DNA of 61,031 bases. Source: an uncultured Eubacteriales bacterium (GTDB lineage Bacteria; Bacillota; Clostridia; Oscillospirales; Acutalibacteraceae). Location of the stretch: NCBI GenBank assembly GCA_900315815.1, contig ONAS01000004.1:1-61031 (forward strand), written 5' to 3'. Positions within the stretch are counted from its first letter, which is position 1. Each line of letters opens with the position of its first letter. Shown here piece after piece: positions 30,624-40,212 of the stretch. The notes beneath the pieces are model-generated. The model made no database searches. It worked only from the letters and a program-made list of their open reading frames with translations, and was not told the origin of the DNA. The position numbers and the translations under genes were made by a program.

Positions 30624-32291
30624 TCAGAACAGACCGCTGATCACACCGTCGTCGCTGACGTCGATCTTTTCGGCGGCAGGCACCTTGGGCAGACCGGGCA
30701 TGGTCATGATATCGCCGGTCAGAACGACGATGAAGCCCGCGCCCGCGGAAAGGCGGATATCCTTGACATGGATGACGAAATCCTCGGGAGCGCACAGCAG
30801 GGTCATATCGTCGGAGAAGCTGTACTGGGTCTTGGCGATACAGACAGGCAGTCCGCCGTAGCCCATATCGGTGAGCTTCTTGATCTCCTTTTCGGCTTTT
30901 GCGGAGAAGGCGACGTGCTTTGCGCGATAGACGCCCTTTGCGACAGCTCTGATCTTCTCCTCGATGGGACGATCCAGCTCATAGGCAAAGCGGAAGTTTT
31001 CGTTGGATTCCTCCTCGCACAGACGGATGACCTCGTTTGCCATATCGACGCCGCCCTTGCCGCCGTCCGCCCAGACGGTGGAGAGAACGGTGTTGACGCC
31101 CAGCTCACGGCATTTGTCGATGACCATCTGCACCTCGGCGTCGGTATCGGTCGGGAAACGGTTGAGCGCAACGACGGAGGGCAGGTTATATACATTTTTG
31201 ATATTGTCCACGTGGCGCAGAAGGTTGGGCAGACCCTTTTCCAGCGCCTCGAGATTTTCGGGAGCAAGGTTCTTCTTATCCACGCCGCCGTGCATTTTCA
31301 GCGCGCGGATGGTGGCGACGATGACGACCGCGTCGGGCTTGATGTCCGCGTAACGGCACTTGATATCGAGAAATTTTTCCGCGCCGAGGTCAGCGCCGAA
31401 GCCGGCTTCGGTGATGGTATAGTCGGACAGCTTGCGGCTGATCTTGGTCGCGATGACGGAGTTGCAGCCGTGGGCGATATTCGCAAAGGGGCCGCCGTGT
31501 ACGAACGCGGGGGTACCCTCCAGCGTCTGGACAAGGTTGGGCTTGATAGCGTCCTTGAGCAGAGCAGTCATCGCGCCCTGCGCCTTGAGGTCGCCCGCGG
31601 TGACGGGCTTTTCGTCATAGGTATAGCCGACGATGATGCGGGACAGGCGCTCTTTGAGGTCGCGGATGGAGTTCGCGAGACACAGGATCGCCATGATCTC
31701 AGATGCGACAGTGATATCGTAGCCGTCCTCACGCGGGACGCCGTTGACTCTGCCGCCGAGGCCGTCCGTCACATAGCGCAGCTGGCGGTCGTTCATATCC
31801 ACACAGCGCTTCCATGTGATGCGGCGGGGATCGATATTCAGCGCGTTGCCCTGATAGATATGGTTATCCAGCATGGCGGCAAGCAGGTTGTTTGCCGCAC
31901 CGATGGCGTGGAAATCACCGGTAAAATGCAGGTTGATGTCCTCCATCGGGACGACCTGTGCCCAGCCGCCGCCCGCGGCGCCGCCCTTGATGCCGAATAC
32001 CGGTCCGAGGGACGGTTCACGAAGCGCAACGTTGACGTTTTTGCCGAGCAGCTTCAAAGCGTCGGCAAGTCCGATGGTGGTGGTGGTTTTGCCCTCTCCG
32101 GCAGGGGTCGGGGTCATGGCGGTGACCAGCACCAGCTTGTTGTTCCTGTCAGCGGTCTTGAGCACGTCAAGGCTCAGCTTTGCCTTGTATCTGCCGTAAT
32201 ATTCGAGAACGTCCTCGCTGATCCCCGCGTCCGCGGCGATCTCGGCGATGGGTCTCATTTTACAGCTCTGGGCGATTTCGATATCTGTCAT
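30624..32291 (-). CDS. fhs: Formate-tetrahydrofolate ligase
   Basis: The enzyme joins formate to tetrahydrofolate with ATP and supplies one-carbon units for purines or for the Wood-Ljungdahl methyl branch. The 555-residue protein is full length. The ATP loop [20 protein letters not shown] is near residue 60, followed by [19 protein letters not shown] and the family signature of the formate site, [19 protein letters not shown]. It heads an operon with the pseudouridine synthase and is read from a consensus promoter divergent from xpt. No other Wood-Ljungdahl gene is near. Confidence 0.97.
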   Translation of the reverse strand: MTDIEIAQSCKMRPIAEIAADAGISEDVLEYYGRYKAKLSLDVLKTADRNNKLVLVTAMTPTPAGEGKTTTTIGLADALKLLGKNVNVALREPSLGPVFGIKGGAAGGGWAQVVPMEDINLHFTGDFHAIGAANNLLAAMLDNHIYQGNALNIDPRRITWKRCVDMNDRQLRYVTDGLGGRVNGVPREDGYDITVASEIMAILCLANSIRDLKERLSRIIVGYTYDEKPVTAGDLKAQGAMTALLKDAIKPNLVQTLEGTPAFVHGGPFANIAHGCNSVIATKISRKLSDYTITEAGFGADLGAEKFLDIKCRYADIKPDAVVIVATIRALKMHGGVDKKNLAPENLEALEKGLPNLLRHVDNIKNVYNLPSVVALNRFPTDTDAEVQMVIDKCRELGVNTVLSTVWADGGKGGVDMANEVIRLCEEESNENFRFAYELDRPIEEKIRAVAKGVYRAKHVAFSAKAEKEIKKLTDMGYGGLPVCIAKTQYSFSDDMTLLCAPEDFVIHVKDIRLSAGAGFIVVLTGDIMTMPGLPKVPAAEKIDVSDDGVISGLF

Positions 32292-32320
32292 GTCATCAGC
32301 TCCTATCAGATTCTGACTTG

Positions 32321-32349
32321 ATTATAGCGGAGACATCCTGCGGGGTCAA
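32321..32349 (-). promoter_or_regulatory. Promoter of fhs
   Basis: TTGACC, 17 bases, TATAAT on the minus strand. Confidence 0.75.
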
Positions 32350-32388
32350 GAACACCGCAAAAAGTTTAGCGAAAATGATAAAAAACTC

Positions 32389-32417
32389 TTGCCTTGAGGC
32401 ACAAAATGTAGTATTAT
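32389..32417 (+). promoter_or_regulatory. Promoter of xpt
   Basis: TTGCCT, 17 bases, TATTAT. No purine riboswitch is visible between it and the gene. Confidence 0.6.
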
Positions 32418-32476
32418 CAATGTGTATAACACTGTAAATCTGGTATATGCAGCAAATGATCTTACGGAGGGTACAC

Positions 32477-33049
32477 ATGAAACTATTGGAAGACAGGATC
32501 CGCAAGGACGGAATCGTCCGCGAAGGCAACATTCTCAAGGTCGACAGCTTTATCAATCATCAGATCGACTGCGGCTTTATCGCCGAGCTGGCAAAGGAAT
32601 TCAAGCGTCTGTATGAGGGCGAGGAGATCACCAAGATCCTTACCATCGAGGCGTCCGGTATCGGCATCGCCTGTATCGTCGCGCTGGAGTTCGGCGTTCC
32701 GGTCCTTTTCGCCAAGAAAAACAAGACAGTCAACATCGCGAACGACGTGTACACCTCAAAGGTCGAGTCCTTTACCCACAAGCGCAATTATGACATCATC
32801 GTCAGCAAGGACTTCCTGAAACCGGAGGATAAGGTCCTGATCATCGACGACTTCCTCGCGATGGGCTCTGCTCTGCACGGACTGATCCAGCTGATCCAGC
32901 ATGCGGGCGCGACCATCGTCGGCGCGGGGATCGTCATCGAAAAAGCCTATCAGGAAGGCGGTCAGATGATCCGTGATATGGGCGTCAGAGTCGAATCCCT
33001 TGCCCGTATCAAGAGCATGAGCATAGACGGGATCGAATTCATCGACTGA
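32477..33049 (+). CDS. xpt: Xanthine phosphoribosyltransferase
   Basis: Xpt converts xanthine and PRPP to XMP in purine salvage. The 190-residue protein has the normal length, the PRPP-binding signature VLIIDDFLAMGSALHGLI, and the family's start MKLLEDRIRKDGIVREGNIL. The ATG at 32477 follows GGAGGG. In many Firmicutes this gene is controlled by a purine riboswitch and is linked to pbuX; neither holds here. The L,D-transpeptidase gene lies 113 bases downstream and appears unrelated. Confidence 0.95.
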   Translation: MKLLEDRIRKDGIVREGNILKVDSFINHQIDCGFIAELAKEFKRLYEGEEITKILTIEASGIGIACIVALEFGVPVLFAKKNKTVNIANDVYTSKVESFTHKRNYDIIVSKDFLKPEDKVLIIDDFLAMGSALHGLIQLIQHAGATIVGAGIVIEKAYQEGGQMIRDMGVRVESLARIKSMSIDGIEFID

Positions 33050-33162
33050 ATCCTCTGTCAACAGACCGAAAGCAAACAGCATAAAACGGCATAAAACAGA
33101 AACAGAAACAATATAGTGTATCAGACGGCTTGTCTGCATACCAACAAAACGGAGGAATCATC

Positions 33163-34737
33163 TTGAACAAGAAACTGAAATGCTTACTGTCAGCGGCGCT
33201 TGTTCTCATCATGCTGGTCAGCGCGGCGGTCATTGCGCCCGCTACCGCGGCACAGAATCCCGACGAAACAGGCTCTGAGACCGCGACCGAGGGACCGGCT
33301 CCCGCCGAGCTCTCTCAAAACACGGAGGAAAACATCAACAGCGGCGACGTCTTTACCGACGGACGCATCGATCTGAAGGAAATGTCCGATACCGACGCTT
33401 CTGAACAATCGGACGCGGCGCCCGACGCAGGCGCTCCCGAGATCGCCGATACCGGCGCGGGAGAAGGTGAAGGCGAAGGAGAAGGCGGGTCCGAAGAAGA
33501 TCCCAAGGAGGTCGATCTCGACGGCGAGCTGAACCCCTATCGCGAAAGCCGCTACACCAACCGCATCGTACTGAAATGGACCGCCCTGAAGGGCGTTGAC
33601 GGCTACCGCGTCTACTGGCGCGACCTCACCAAGGAAAACGCACAGCTCAAGCTGCTGTCCACCGTGTCCACGCGTTCCGTGACCGTCAGCAATCTGAAAG
33701 CGGGCTCTAAATTCAACTTCGTCATCCGTCCCTATATCAACGACGGCGGCGAGGTCAAGGAGGGCAAGGGCGCCAAGCTGGTCGCAGCTACCGTGCCCGC
33801 TCCGGTCAGGAACTTCCGCCTCAAGTCCGGCGGCTCTGCCGGTACCGTCATGAGATGGACCCGCACCGTCGGCATCGACGGCTACCTGCTGCTGCGTCAG
33901 TATCAGGGCGTTTGGCAGGAATACAAATACCTCTCCGCCTCTGCTACGGAATTCAAGGATACCAACGTCAACTACGGTCACGCGTACTACTACAAGATCA
34001 TGACCTACCGCAAGGATACCAGAGGCTACCTCAAGAGCTCGACCTCCCTGCTGCGGACGGTCTGCGGTCTGTGCGCACCCGCGGACACCGGCTCCAGCTC
34101 CCGCGTGAACAGAGTCTACCTCTCCTGGAGAGACATCCGCTGTGCGACCGGCTATCAGGTATTCTACTCTACCGATAACGTCACCTATAAGGGCCTCGCG
34201 ATCACGGAAGACAACTACTTCACCACCAAAAAGTTCAAGGAAGGCACCAAGGTCTACTTCCGCATCCGTCCGTACCGTCTGGTCGGCACGTCAAAGACGC
34301 AGGTGCTGGGCACCTACAGCCAGTTCTCGGTCAAGGTGCTGGCAAACTCCTTCGGTGCGGATGTCGGCGATACCTATGTCGAGATCGATATCAGCGATCA
34401 GCACATGTGGTATGTCGTTGACAATGACGTCTACGTTTCCACCCCCGTCGTCACCGGCAACTATGACTCGATGGATACGCCCACCGGCATCTTCTCCGTT
34501 CAGAGCATGGCGCGCGACGTATCGCTTGTCGGCGCCGGCTATGTCAGCTTTGTCGAATACTGGATCGCCTTTATCGGCAGCAGCTACGGCATCCACGACG
34601 CGTCGTGGCGCTCACGGTTCGGCGGCAGCATCTACAAGGGCGACGGCTCGCACGGCTGTGTCAACACGCCGTATGACGCGGTGAGAAAGATCTACAACCA
34701 TATCGACGTCGGCACTCCGGTCGTCATCCACAACTGA
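33163..34737 (+). CDS. Secreted L,D-transpeptidase with fibronectin-type repeats (TTG start)
   Basis: A second YkuD enzyme of the window, acting on peptidoglycan outside the cell. The start is TTG 33163, placed 7 bases after GGAGGA; no ATG is available before the signal peptide. Signal peptide residues about 1-32 (LLSAALVLIMLVSAAVIAPATA) are followed by an acidic, low-complexity region with GEGEGEGEGG (about 33-125), three FN3-like domains (about 126-405) and the C-terminal YkuD domain with the His of YGIHDASW and the catalytic Cys of GSHGCVNTP. It shares no close layout with the transpeptidase at 15.6 kb, which puts Ig domains around the catalytic part. Confidence 0.9.
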   Translation: MNKKLKCLLSAALVLIMLVSAAVIAPATAAQNPDETGSETATEGPAPAELSQNTEENINSGDVFTDGRIDLKEMSDTDASEQSDAAPDAGAPEIADTGAGEGEGEGEGGSEEDPKEVDLDGELNPYRESRYTNRIVLKWTALKGVDGYRVYWRDLTKENAQLKLLSTVSTRSVTVSNLKAGSKFNFVIRPYINDGGEVKEGKGAKLVAATVPAPVRNFRLKSGGSAGTVMRWTRTVGIDGYLLLRQYQGVWQEYKYLSASATEFKDTNVNYGHAYYYKIMTYRKDTRGYLKSSTSLLRTVCGLCAPADTGSSSRVNRVYLSWRDIRCATGYQVFYSTDNVTYKGLAITEDNYFTTKKFKEGTKVYFRIRPYRLVGTSKTQVLGTYSQFSVKVLANSFGADVGDTYVEIDISDQHMWYVVDNDVYVSTPVVTGNYDSMDTPTGIFSVQSMARDVSLVGAGYVSFVEYWIAFIGSSYGIHDASWRSRFGGSIYKGDGSHGCVNTPYDAVRKIYNHIDVGTPVVIHN

Positions 34738-34750
34738 ACCCGATAACAGC

Positions 34751-34786
34751 AGATCCCCGGACGCAGTGTCCGGGGATCTTTTTTTT
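34751..34786 (+). terminator. Rho-independent terminator
   Basis: AGATCCCCGGAC/GTCCGGGGATCT with eight T. The next 175 bases hold nothing that I recognise. Confidence 0.9.
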
Positions 34787-34961
34787 GCGGTCTATACGGT
34801 GTCCGGAGCGATCTGCCGGCTGAGTACAGCGCTAATCAGGTTCACATTACGCGCTCTGCTGAATCGGAACATTCAGCTAAGGCTCACGCCGTTAGTCATA
34901 CGGAGTATTCCGCTCAGGCTCCCGACATCTTTCGATCAGGCGCATTCAGCTCATGTACACG

Positions 34962-34998
34962 CAAAAGCGCCGCGGCGATCATCTCTCGCCGCGGCGCT
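34962..34998 (-). terminator. Terminator of the sortase-LCP operon
   Basis: AGCGCCGCGGCGA/TCGCCGCGGCGCT is a very strong stem; on the minus strand it is followed by TTTTGC. Confidence 0.75.
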
Positions 34999-35012
34999 GA
35001 CGTATGTACTTG

Positions 35013-36389
35013 TTATTGGACGGGCGTATAGAAGACCCGGAGCATGGTTTCCAGCACGTCCTTGTTATCCAGATACATCTCCGCGTGCTCTCCCGCTTTG
35101 ATCTTGCCGGTGAGACTGACGTACTCGATCTGTGAGGCGCTGCGCATCTTGGACAGCGCCGCCGTCGCCAGATAGGTCACCTTGGGCAGGTCGAGCGTGG
35201 AATCGGAATGCTCGCTGACAACGCCGAACAGGGTCGTGACCGTGGAAATATCTTTTTTGGCGGCGGGTATGATCGAGGACAGGAACGCCTTGATATACTG
35301 CTGCTGGCGATCCATACGCGCGTTGTTGCCCTCCAGATCGTCATACTCTCTGGACTGGACATATTTCACTGCGTCGCGTCCGTGGAGCGTGATCTCTTCG
35401 CCCTCCTCCACGGTCCTTCCGTAATACGAAGAGTTGAAGGTCAGCTTTGAGGTCAGCGTCACGCCGCCGATAGCGTCGTTCAGCTCCTCCAAGGCCTCTA
35501 AATCCAGCGCAAAATAATTCTCGAACGGCAGTCCGAAGAACAGCCTTGTCAGCGAGAGGTTCAGATTCTCGCCGCCCTTGACCGTATCGTTGTTATAGGA
35601 AAAGGCGTAGGATAGCTGTTTGGTCTCCGTATCGATGAATTCGCCCTCTGCGGAATAGACGTCTACGTCCAGCATGGTATCGCGGGACACACCGAGGATG
35701 GTGGTCTTTCCGGTATAGTCGTCGATCGCCGCGATGTAGATCGCGTCCGCCATAAACGAACCGTCCTCCGCACCCTCGCTTTCCTTGTAGCCGATGAACG
35801 TGACGGTCATGATGTCCTCGTTGAGCCGATAGGTCTTGCCGCCGTATCGGACGGTCCGACCTTTTTGCAGAATACCGACGTCACCGTCGTCGTCATCCAG
35901 CGGGATCTCGATGTTGATGTTGTCGTAATTGTGCATCGCCTTGCGGCCGATCTCCTTGAGGATGAAATAGGTCGAGGTGAGCACGATCGCCAGCACAAGG
36001 ATCACGCTGACGATAATGATGATGATCTTCAGCCAGAGCGGCCATTTTTTGCGATGCTTGTGATGCTTATGGTGCTTGTGCTTCTTTTTGCCGGGCGTCG
36101 CGAATACGAAATCATCATACGATTCCTCCATCTGTTCTTCGGAGGTGCTCTTAGGTGCGTCCTTTTTTCTTTTCTTGTGCCGACGCTTTTTTTGATGGTG
36201 CTTGTAGGACTCTTTGGGAACGACAAAATCGAACCGCTCCTCACCCTCTCCCGTCGTATCCTGAGGGGCCTGCTGTTCGTCTGCGGCAGTCTCTTCGCTT
36301 GCTGTGGTTTCTTCGTCCGGGGCGGTCTTTTTGCTTACTGCGGTCTCTTCGCTCAGAGCATCCGGATTACTTTTCTCTGTCTGCGACAT
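35013..36389 (-). CDS. LytR-CpsA-Psr (LCP) family glycopolymer transferase
   Basis: LCP enzymes attach teichoic acids or capsular glycans from lipid carriers to peptidoglycan. A long cytoplasmic N-terminus (residues 1-118) is Glu/Thr-rich and then Lys/His-rich (KHKHHKHHKHRKK), which is uncommon. One membrane helix spans about 119-143. The LCP domain (about 195-400) has the first motif MTVTFIGYKES, the catalytic region GVSRDTMLDV, and the conserved YAFSYN, GGVTL and QSREYDDLEGNNARMDRQQQ. The gene overlaps the end of the sortase gene by 23 bases, so wall attachment of proteins and of glycans is encoded in one operon. Confidence 0.92.
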   Translation of the reverse strand: MSQTEKSNPDALSEETAVSKKTAPDEETTASEETAADEQQAPQDTTGEGEERFDFVVPKESYKHHQKKRRHKKRKKDAPKSTSEEQMEESYDDFVFATPGKKKHKHHKHHKHRKKWPLWLKIIIIIVSVILVLAIVLTSTYFILKEIGRKAMHNYDNINIEIPLDDDDGDVGILQKGRTVRYGGKTYRLNEDIMTVTFIGYKESEGAEDGSFMADAIYIAAIDDYTGKTTILGVSRDTMLDVDVYSAEGEFIDTETKQLSYAFSYNNDTVKGGENLNLSLTRLFFGLPFENYFALDLEALEELNDAIGGVTLTSKLTFNSSYYGRTVEEGEEITLHGRDAVKYVQSREYDDLEGNNARMDRQQQYIKAFLSSIIPAAKKDISTVTTLFGVVSEHSDSTLDLPKVTYLATAALSKMRSASQIEYVSLTGKIKAGEHAEMYLDNKDVLETMLRVFYTPVQ

Positions 36390-37221
36390 CTACCAATACC
36401 CCCTGAACTAAATACCGCGTGTTGGATGCGCCGTTGGTACAGGTGCTGAGCGTCAGGATCTTGTTGTTTTTATCCAGCTCAACGCCCTCGCGGACATTGG
36501 CGTCATAGGAATGCGGGTCCAGCGTAGAATCGAGATAGCTCTGGAATGAGTTCTCATCCTGCATATAGAAGGAATTGAGGATGTGCCTGTCGTCATAGCT
36601 GTAAGCGGAATAGATCAGGTAGGTCAGCAGCTTATCCTTGGTGATGACGAACGCGGTGTTGTGTTCCTTGAAGAAATCCTCGTCCTCAAAATTGTGCAGG
36701 GACGCGAACATCGAGCCGTTGAGCATATTGTGCCCGTACAGGACGGTAACAGGGTCGTCAAATTCACGGCTGTTCATCGACTGGGAATAAATGGTTCCTG
36801 AGAACTGGTATTCCTTATAGATATTATGGTCCAGATAGAAGTTGTCGTCGCCGGCAAGGCTCTGGCAGACCGGATAGTCGACGTTGGTGCCGGGAATGTA
36901 CAGCCACGCATAGATATCGGGGTTCTTCTCGGTCAGCTCATCAAAGCTGAGATTGGACCAGTCCTCCGGCTCGGGAGCGGTCTTCTGGTTATACTTTTTA
37001 TAAGTAGGCTTCTGGGTGGGAGGCTCTGTCGGAAGCTCAGTCGGCGCCGCGGTAGACTTTTCGGTCGCCGCCTCGGTCGCCGCTTCGGTAAAGTCGCTGC
37101 GGCTGATGCTGTCCTCGACCGGAGGCTTCATATAGTTGATCAGAAAAACGGCTCCGCCGATGATCACGGCGATACAGATCACAAGGATCGTGATCCATAC
37201 CGGTTTTTTCAATTTTTTCAT
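36367..37221 (-). CDS. srtB: Class B sortase
   Basis: Sortases anchor surface proteins to the cell wall or assemble pili. The 284-residue protein has one N-terminal membrane helix (about residues 9-28), a Thr/Glu/Pro-rich linker (about 45-75) and a sortase domain with the complete active site: His164 in VLYGHNML, Cys261 in LSTCTNG and Arg269 in NTRYLV. The extra helix after the catalytic histidine region and the FYLDHN motif fit class B. ATG 37221 has AAGGTGAAG upstream. A consensus promoter precedes it. I see no protein with a clear sorting signal in this window, so its substrates lie elsewhere. Confidence 0.9.
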   Translation of the reverse strand: MKKLKKPVWITILVICIAVIIGGAVFLINYMKPPVEDSISRSDFTEAATEAATEKSTAAPTELPTEPPTQKPTYKKYNQKTAPEPEDWSNLSFDELTEKNPDIYAWLYIPGTNVDYPVCQSLAGDDNFYLDHNIYKEYQFSGTIYSQSMNSREFDDPVTVLYGHNMLNGSMFASLHNFEDEDFFKEHNTAFVITKDKLLTYLIYSAYSYDDRHILNSFYMQDENSFQSYLDSTLDPHSYDANVREGVELDKNNKILTLSTCTNGASNTRYLVQGVLVDVADREK

Positions 37222-37270
37222 ATCTTCACCTTCTTGGAAAAGTAACATGGTAATACAGCATATCATTGTA

Positions 37271-37299
37271 ATTATACAACCAACCGCAGATTCTGTCAA
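37271..37299 (-). promoter_or_regulatory. Promoter of the sortase-LCP operon
   Basis: TTGACA, 17 bases, TATAAT on the minus strand. Confidence 0.8.
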
Positions 37300-37406
37300 T
37301 TGAGATTAGTCACATTGTTTTCGGGCATCCGCCGACCGGCACTGAACACTTTGTACACAAAAGGCTTGTCCCTTTTAGAGGATATTCACAAAAAGTGAAT
37401 TGCCCC

Positions 37407-37435
37407 TTTATTTGGAGAACGGCTTGTGCTACAAT
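37407..37435 (+). promoter_or_regulatory. Possible promoter of the dockerin phosphoesterase
   Basis: TACAAT at 37430-37435 is good, but the matching -35 (TTTATT) is weak. Confidence 0.4.
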
Positions 37436-37493
37436 ATAGATGTATAAGTACGCGGATTTTGAACCGATCCGCTGCAACAAAGGAGTGGAAAGC

Positions 37494-39806
37494 ATGAAGA
37501 GAAAAATCACCGCGATCCTGTCCGCTCTGCTGGTAGCCATACTGGCGTGCAGCGTCTTTGTCACCACGACGACTGCCGCGACCGCTTCCATCAGCTACAG
37601 CTTCGCAAATAACGACAGAGGCTTTGCAGAGGGCACGATCTCCCTGTCCGGCGGCTCGGGCAGCATCTCTCTGTATTGGGCAGACGACAGCAAGGCACTG
37701 GAGCACTTTGATCCCATCGCGACCTTCAACGGCTCCGGCAGCTATACGATGCCCGCCTACACCGCGATCCCCGCAAGGGCAACCAAGATCATCGGCGTCA
37801 GCGGCTCCAACAAAAATGTCAGCAGCGCGGTCGCGGTCTACAACATCCCCGACAACAAAAAGCTCGGCAAGACAAACGCCGATCTGCTGTACAGCTTTGC
37901 GTCCTACTCCGACATCCACATGGAGGCGGACGGCGTCAAGCCCTATAACGGCTATACCGCCAAATACCCCTATGACGAACAGCACCTGAAATCGGCGTTC
38001 AACACCGCCGCGGCAAGAGGCGTAGACTTCATCGTCACCACCGGCGACCATGTCAACAACCAGCGCAACGACCTCAACAGCGGCAACAACAACCTCTATG
38101 CCTATGAGTGGAACCGCTATCTGCATATCCTCGCCGAGAGCGATTACGTCAATCCGATCTATGAGGCGATCGGAAACCACGAGTTGTGGAACTATGAGAC
38201 CGACGCGAAAAAATCTCCCCGCGACTGGAAATCCGGCTCGCGCTACTTTGTCGCGATGACAGGTCTGGATTCCACCACCGCCTCCGTCAATTCCGACAAG
38301 GCGTATTACGAGATCACCGAGCCCGTCACCGGCGACCACTTCCTCTTTATGGCGCTCGAGGGCGGCTTCTATACCGACGCGAACGACGAGTTCTCCGACG
38401 CTCAGCTGAACTGGCTGGAGCAAAAGCTCAACGCCTACAAGAACGACGGCAAGAATACCTTTATCATGGAGCACGCTAACTTCTACAAGTGGGGCGCGGG
38501 CGATCAGCTGGACAAGCCCATCTACGACATCCCGCTCAAGTTCGGCAACGCCGCGACCACACGGCTCAAGAATATTCTTGTCGCCCATCCCGAGGCGGTC
38601 ATCATCACCGGTCACACCCACTTCAAGTACAGCCTCCAGCTGAACTACAGCAACGATAACGGCGGCGCGGCTACCATGCTGCACAACTCGTCTATCGGCG
38701 GCGTGCGTGATATCAAGAACCGCACTACACGCATCAACGACAGCTCTCTGGAGAATACCGAGGGCTACATTGTAGAGGTCTATGACAACGCCACCATCTT
38801 CTACGGTACCAACGTCTATTCCAATACCACCTATCCGTGGGCGACCTACATCGTCCCGCAGAGCACCTCGTCTCAGGAGCAGAAGCAGACCGATGCTCCG
38901 ACCCAGCCGCCGACTCAGCCTCCGACAAAGGCTCCCGAAACCCAGAAGCCTACCTACGGTCCGCCTCCCACCAATCCCGTTTCTCCTACACAGCCGGCTC
39001 CCTCGATCCTGTGGGGCGACGTCGATGACGACGGCACGGTAACGGTCCTCGACGCAAACTGCATCCAGCGCAATCTGGCGGGTCTGACGAAGCTTGACAA
39101 AGCGGCGATCGAACGCGGCAGAGTCACCGGTGATTCCGAGCTGACCATTCTTGACGCGACCTGCATCCAGCGCAAGCTGGCGGGCATCATCAAATCATTC
39201 CCCGTCGAGGACAAGCTCGCTTCGACCGGCGCTCAGGCAGAGATCGTTGACGCAGCCTCCGCCGATGAGATCGAGATCGCAGAGGTCGGCGCAGAAGAAG
39301 TTGAGATCGTTGAGGAAGCCGCCGCGGTCGAGCTGGAAGAAGCAGGTGCCGACCTGAACACCCTGCGCTCACAGGCAAGCGCAGCTCTCTCCAAGTACTG
39401 GGAGCTCGCCTCCTATAACCAGTATCTGGCGCTCAAGAAGGCGTACAGACAGAATGCCGATTTCGATACCCTCAGCGCCGCCTACAACAGCTTCAATCAG
39501 GCTGTCAAGGACTTCTATCCCGGCGACAACATCACCGTCCGCTTCAAAGCGCCGTCCGGCTGGGGCAGCATCTACGCCTACGCTTACAACAGCGACAGCG
39601 ACAAGATCGGCAATTGGCCCGGCAAGTCATGCACCAAGTCCGGCGACTACTGGAGCATCTCTCTCCCGATCGGAAAATACAACTACATCATCTTTACCGA
39701 TAACAACGGCCACCAGACCATCGACCTCGCCCTCGGCATCACACGCAACCAGGGCTACACCGCCGACTCCGGCAGCAAGGTCAAGGCCTATCCCTATCAG
39801 TACTGA
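37494..39806 (+). CDS. Secreted metallophosphoesterase with dockerin and C-terminal carbohydrate-binding-like module
   Basis: A 770-residue exported protein. After a signal peptide (about 1-29) comes a beta-rich domain (about 30-125), then a calcineurin-like phosphoesterase (about 130-425) with metal-binding motifs SYSDIHME, TTGDHVNN, AIGNHELW and TGHTHF. A Pro/Thr/Gln linker (about 465-503) leads to a type I dockerin (about 505-570): GDVDDDGTVTVLDANCIQRN and SELTILDATCIQRKLAG, where the second calcium loop is degenerate. A Glu-rich stretch, a helical FIVAR-like segment (about 620-675) and a starch-binding CBM26-like domain (about 680-770, GWGSIYAYAYNSD and GNWPGK) follow. The dockerin implies docking to a cohesin scaffold that is not encoded here. 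The substrate is unknown. Confidence 0.88.
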   Translation: MKRKITAILSALLVAILACSVFVTTTTAATASISYSFANNDRGFAEGTISLSGGSGSISLYWADDSKALEHFDPIATFNGSGSYTMPAYTAIPARATKIIGVSGSNKNVSSAVAVYNIPDNKKLGKTNADLLYSFASYSDIHMEADGVKPYNGYTAKYPYDEQHLKSAFNTAAARGVDFIVTTGDHVNNQRNDLNSGNNNLYAYEWNRYLHILAESDYVNPIYEAIGNHELWNYETDAKKSPRDWKSGSRYFVAMTGLDSTTASVNSDKAYYEITEPVTGDHFLFMALEGGFYTDANDEFSDAQLNWLEQKLNAYKNDGKNTFIMEHANFYKWGAGDQLDKPIYDIPLKFGNAATTRLKNILVAHPEAVIITGHTHFKYSLQLNYSNDNGGAATMLHNSSIGGVRDIKNRTTRINDSSLENTEGYIVEVYDNATIFYGTNVYSNTTYPWATYIVPQSTSSQEQKQTDAPTQPPTQPPTKAPETQKPTYGPPPTNPVSPTQPAPSILWGDVDDDGTVTVLDANCIQRNLAGLTKLDKAAIERGRVTGDSELTILDATCIQRKLAGIIKSFPVEDKLASTGAQAEIVDAASADEIEIAEVGAEEVEIVEEAAAVELEEAGADLNTLRSQASAALSKYWELASYNQYLALKKAYRQNADFDTLSAAYNSFNQAVKDFYPGDNITVRFKAPSGWGSIYAYAYNSDSDKIGNWPGKSCTKSGDYWSISLPIGKYNYIIFTDNNGHQTIDLALGITRNQGYTADSGSKVKAYPYQY

Positions 39807-39818
39807 TCCGCAACAGCG

Positions 39819-39845
39819 AAGGCGCCCGCAAGGGCGCCTTTTCTT
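39819..39845 (+). terminator. Rho-independent terminator
   Basis: AAGGCGCCC/GGGCGCCTT with TTTTCTTT. Confidence 0.8.
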
Positions 39846-40133
39846 TGCGCCGGAACGATGGCAATACGAGAAAAGCACATCAGCATCATCATCCGCAAAA
39901 CGGCAGCGGCTGTACAAATCCTATTGCAGCAGAAGAAGCCCGGTGCTGACGCGAAAGAGAGGATTCGGCGGCAAGGCTGCATAACCGCGGCGGCAGACCG
40001 ACGCCGCAGGCGCAAAACCAATACCGAAATAACAGACCGCATGCGAATACCTCATCTGTAAAAAGCCTGATCTGAGGCACAAGAACGCGCTGAAAACAAA
40101 AGACACCCGCAAATCATCACATCGCGGGTATAC
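39846..40133. other. Intergenic stretch without a supported gene
   Basis: An open frame at 39858-40061 codes for an Arg-rich, low-complexity peptide without a ribosome site and is probably not a gene. A hairpin ACCCGC/GCGGGT (40105-40130) sits just before the uraA terminator. Nothing else stands out. Confidence 0.5.
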
Positions 40134-40162
40134 GAAAAAGGGCCGCCGTGGGGCGACCCTTC
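40134..40162 (-). terminator. Terminator of the pyrR-uraA unit
   Basis: AAGGGTCGCCCC/GGCGGCCCTT with a TTTTTC tract on the minus strand. Confidence 0.75.
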
Positions 40163-40212
40163 TCTCTATGCGATATATACCTTCCAAGTATATAACAAAT
40201 GTGATAAACGGA

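Noticed and set aside
30768..32321. Plus-strand open frame opposite fhs
   Set aside because: Antisense shadow of a highly conserved gene.
32418..32476. Purine riboswitch before xpt
   Set aside because: Expected in many Firmicutes, but the leader is only about 50 bases and has none of the conserved aptamer blocks.
39858..40061. Small Arg-rich open frame after the dockerin protein
   Set aside because: No ribosome site, no signal peptide, odd composition.
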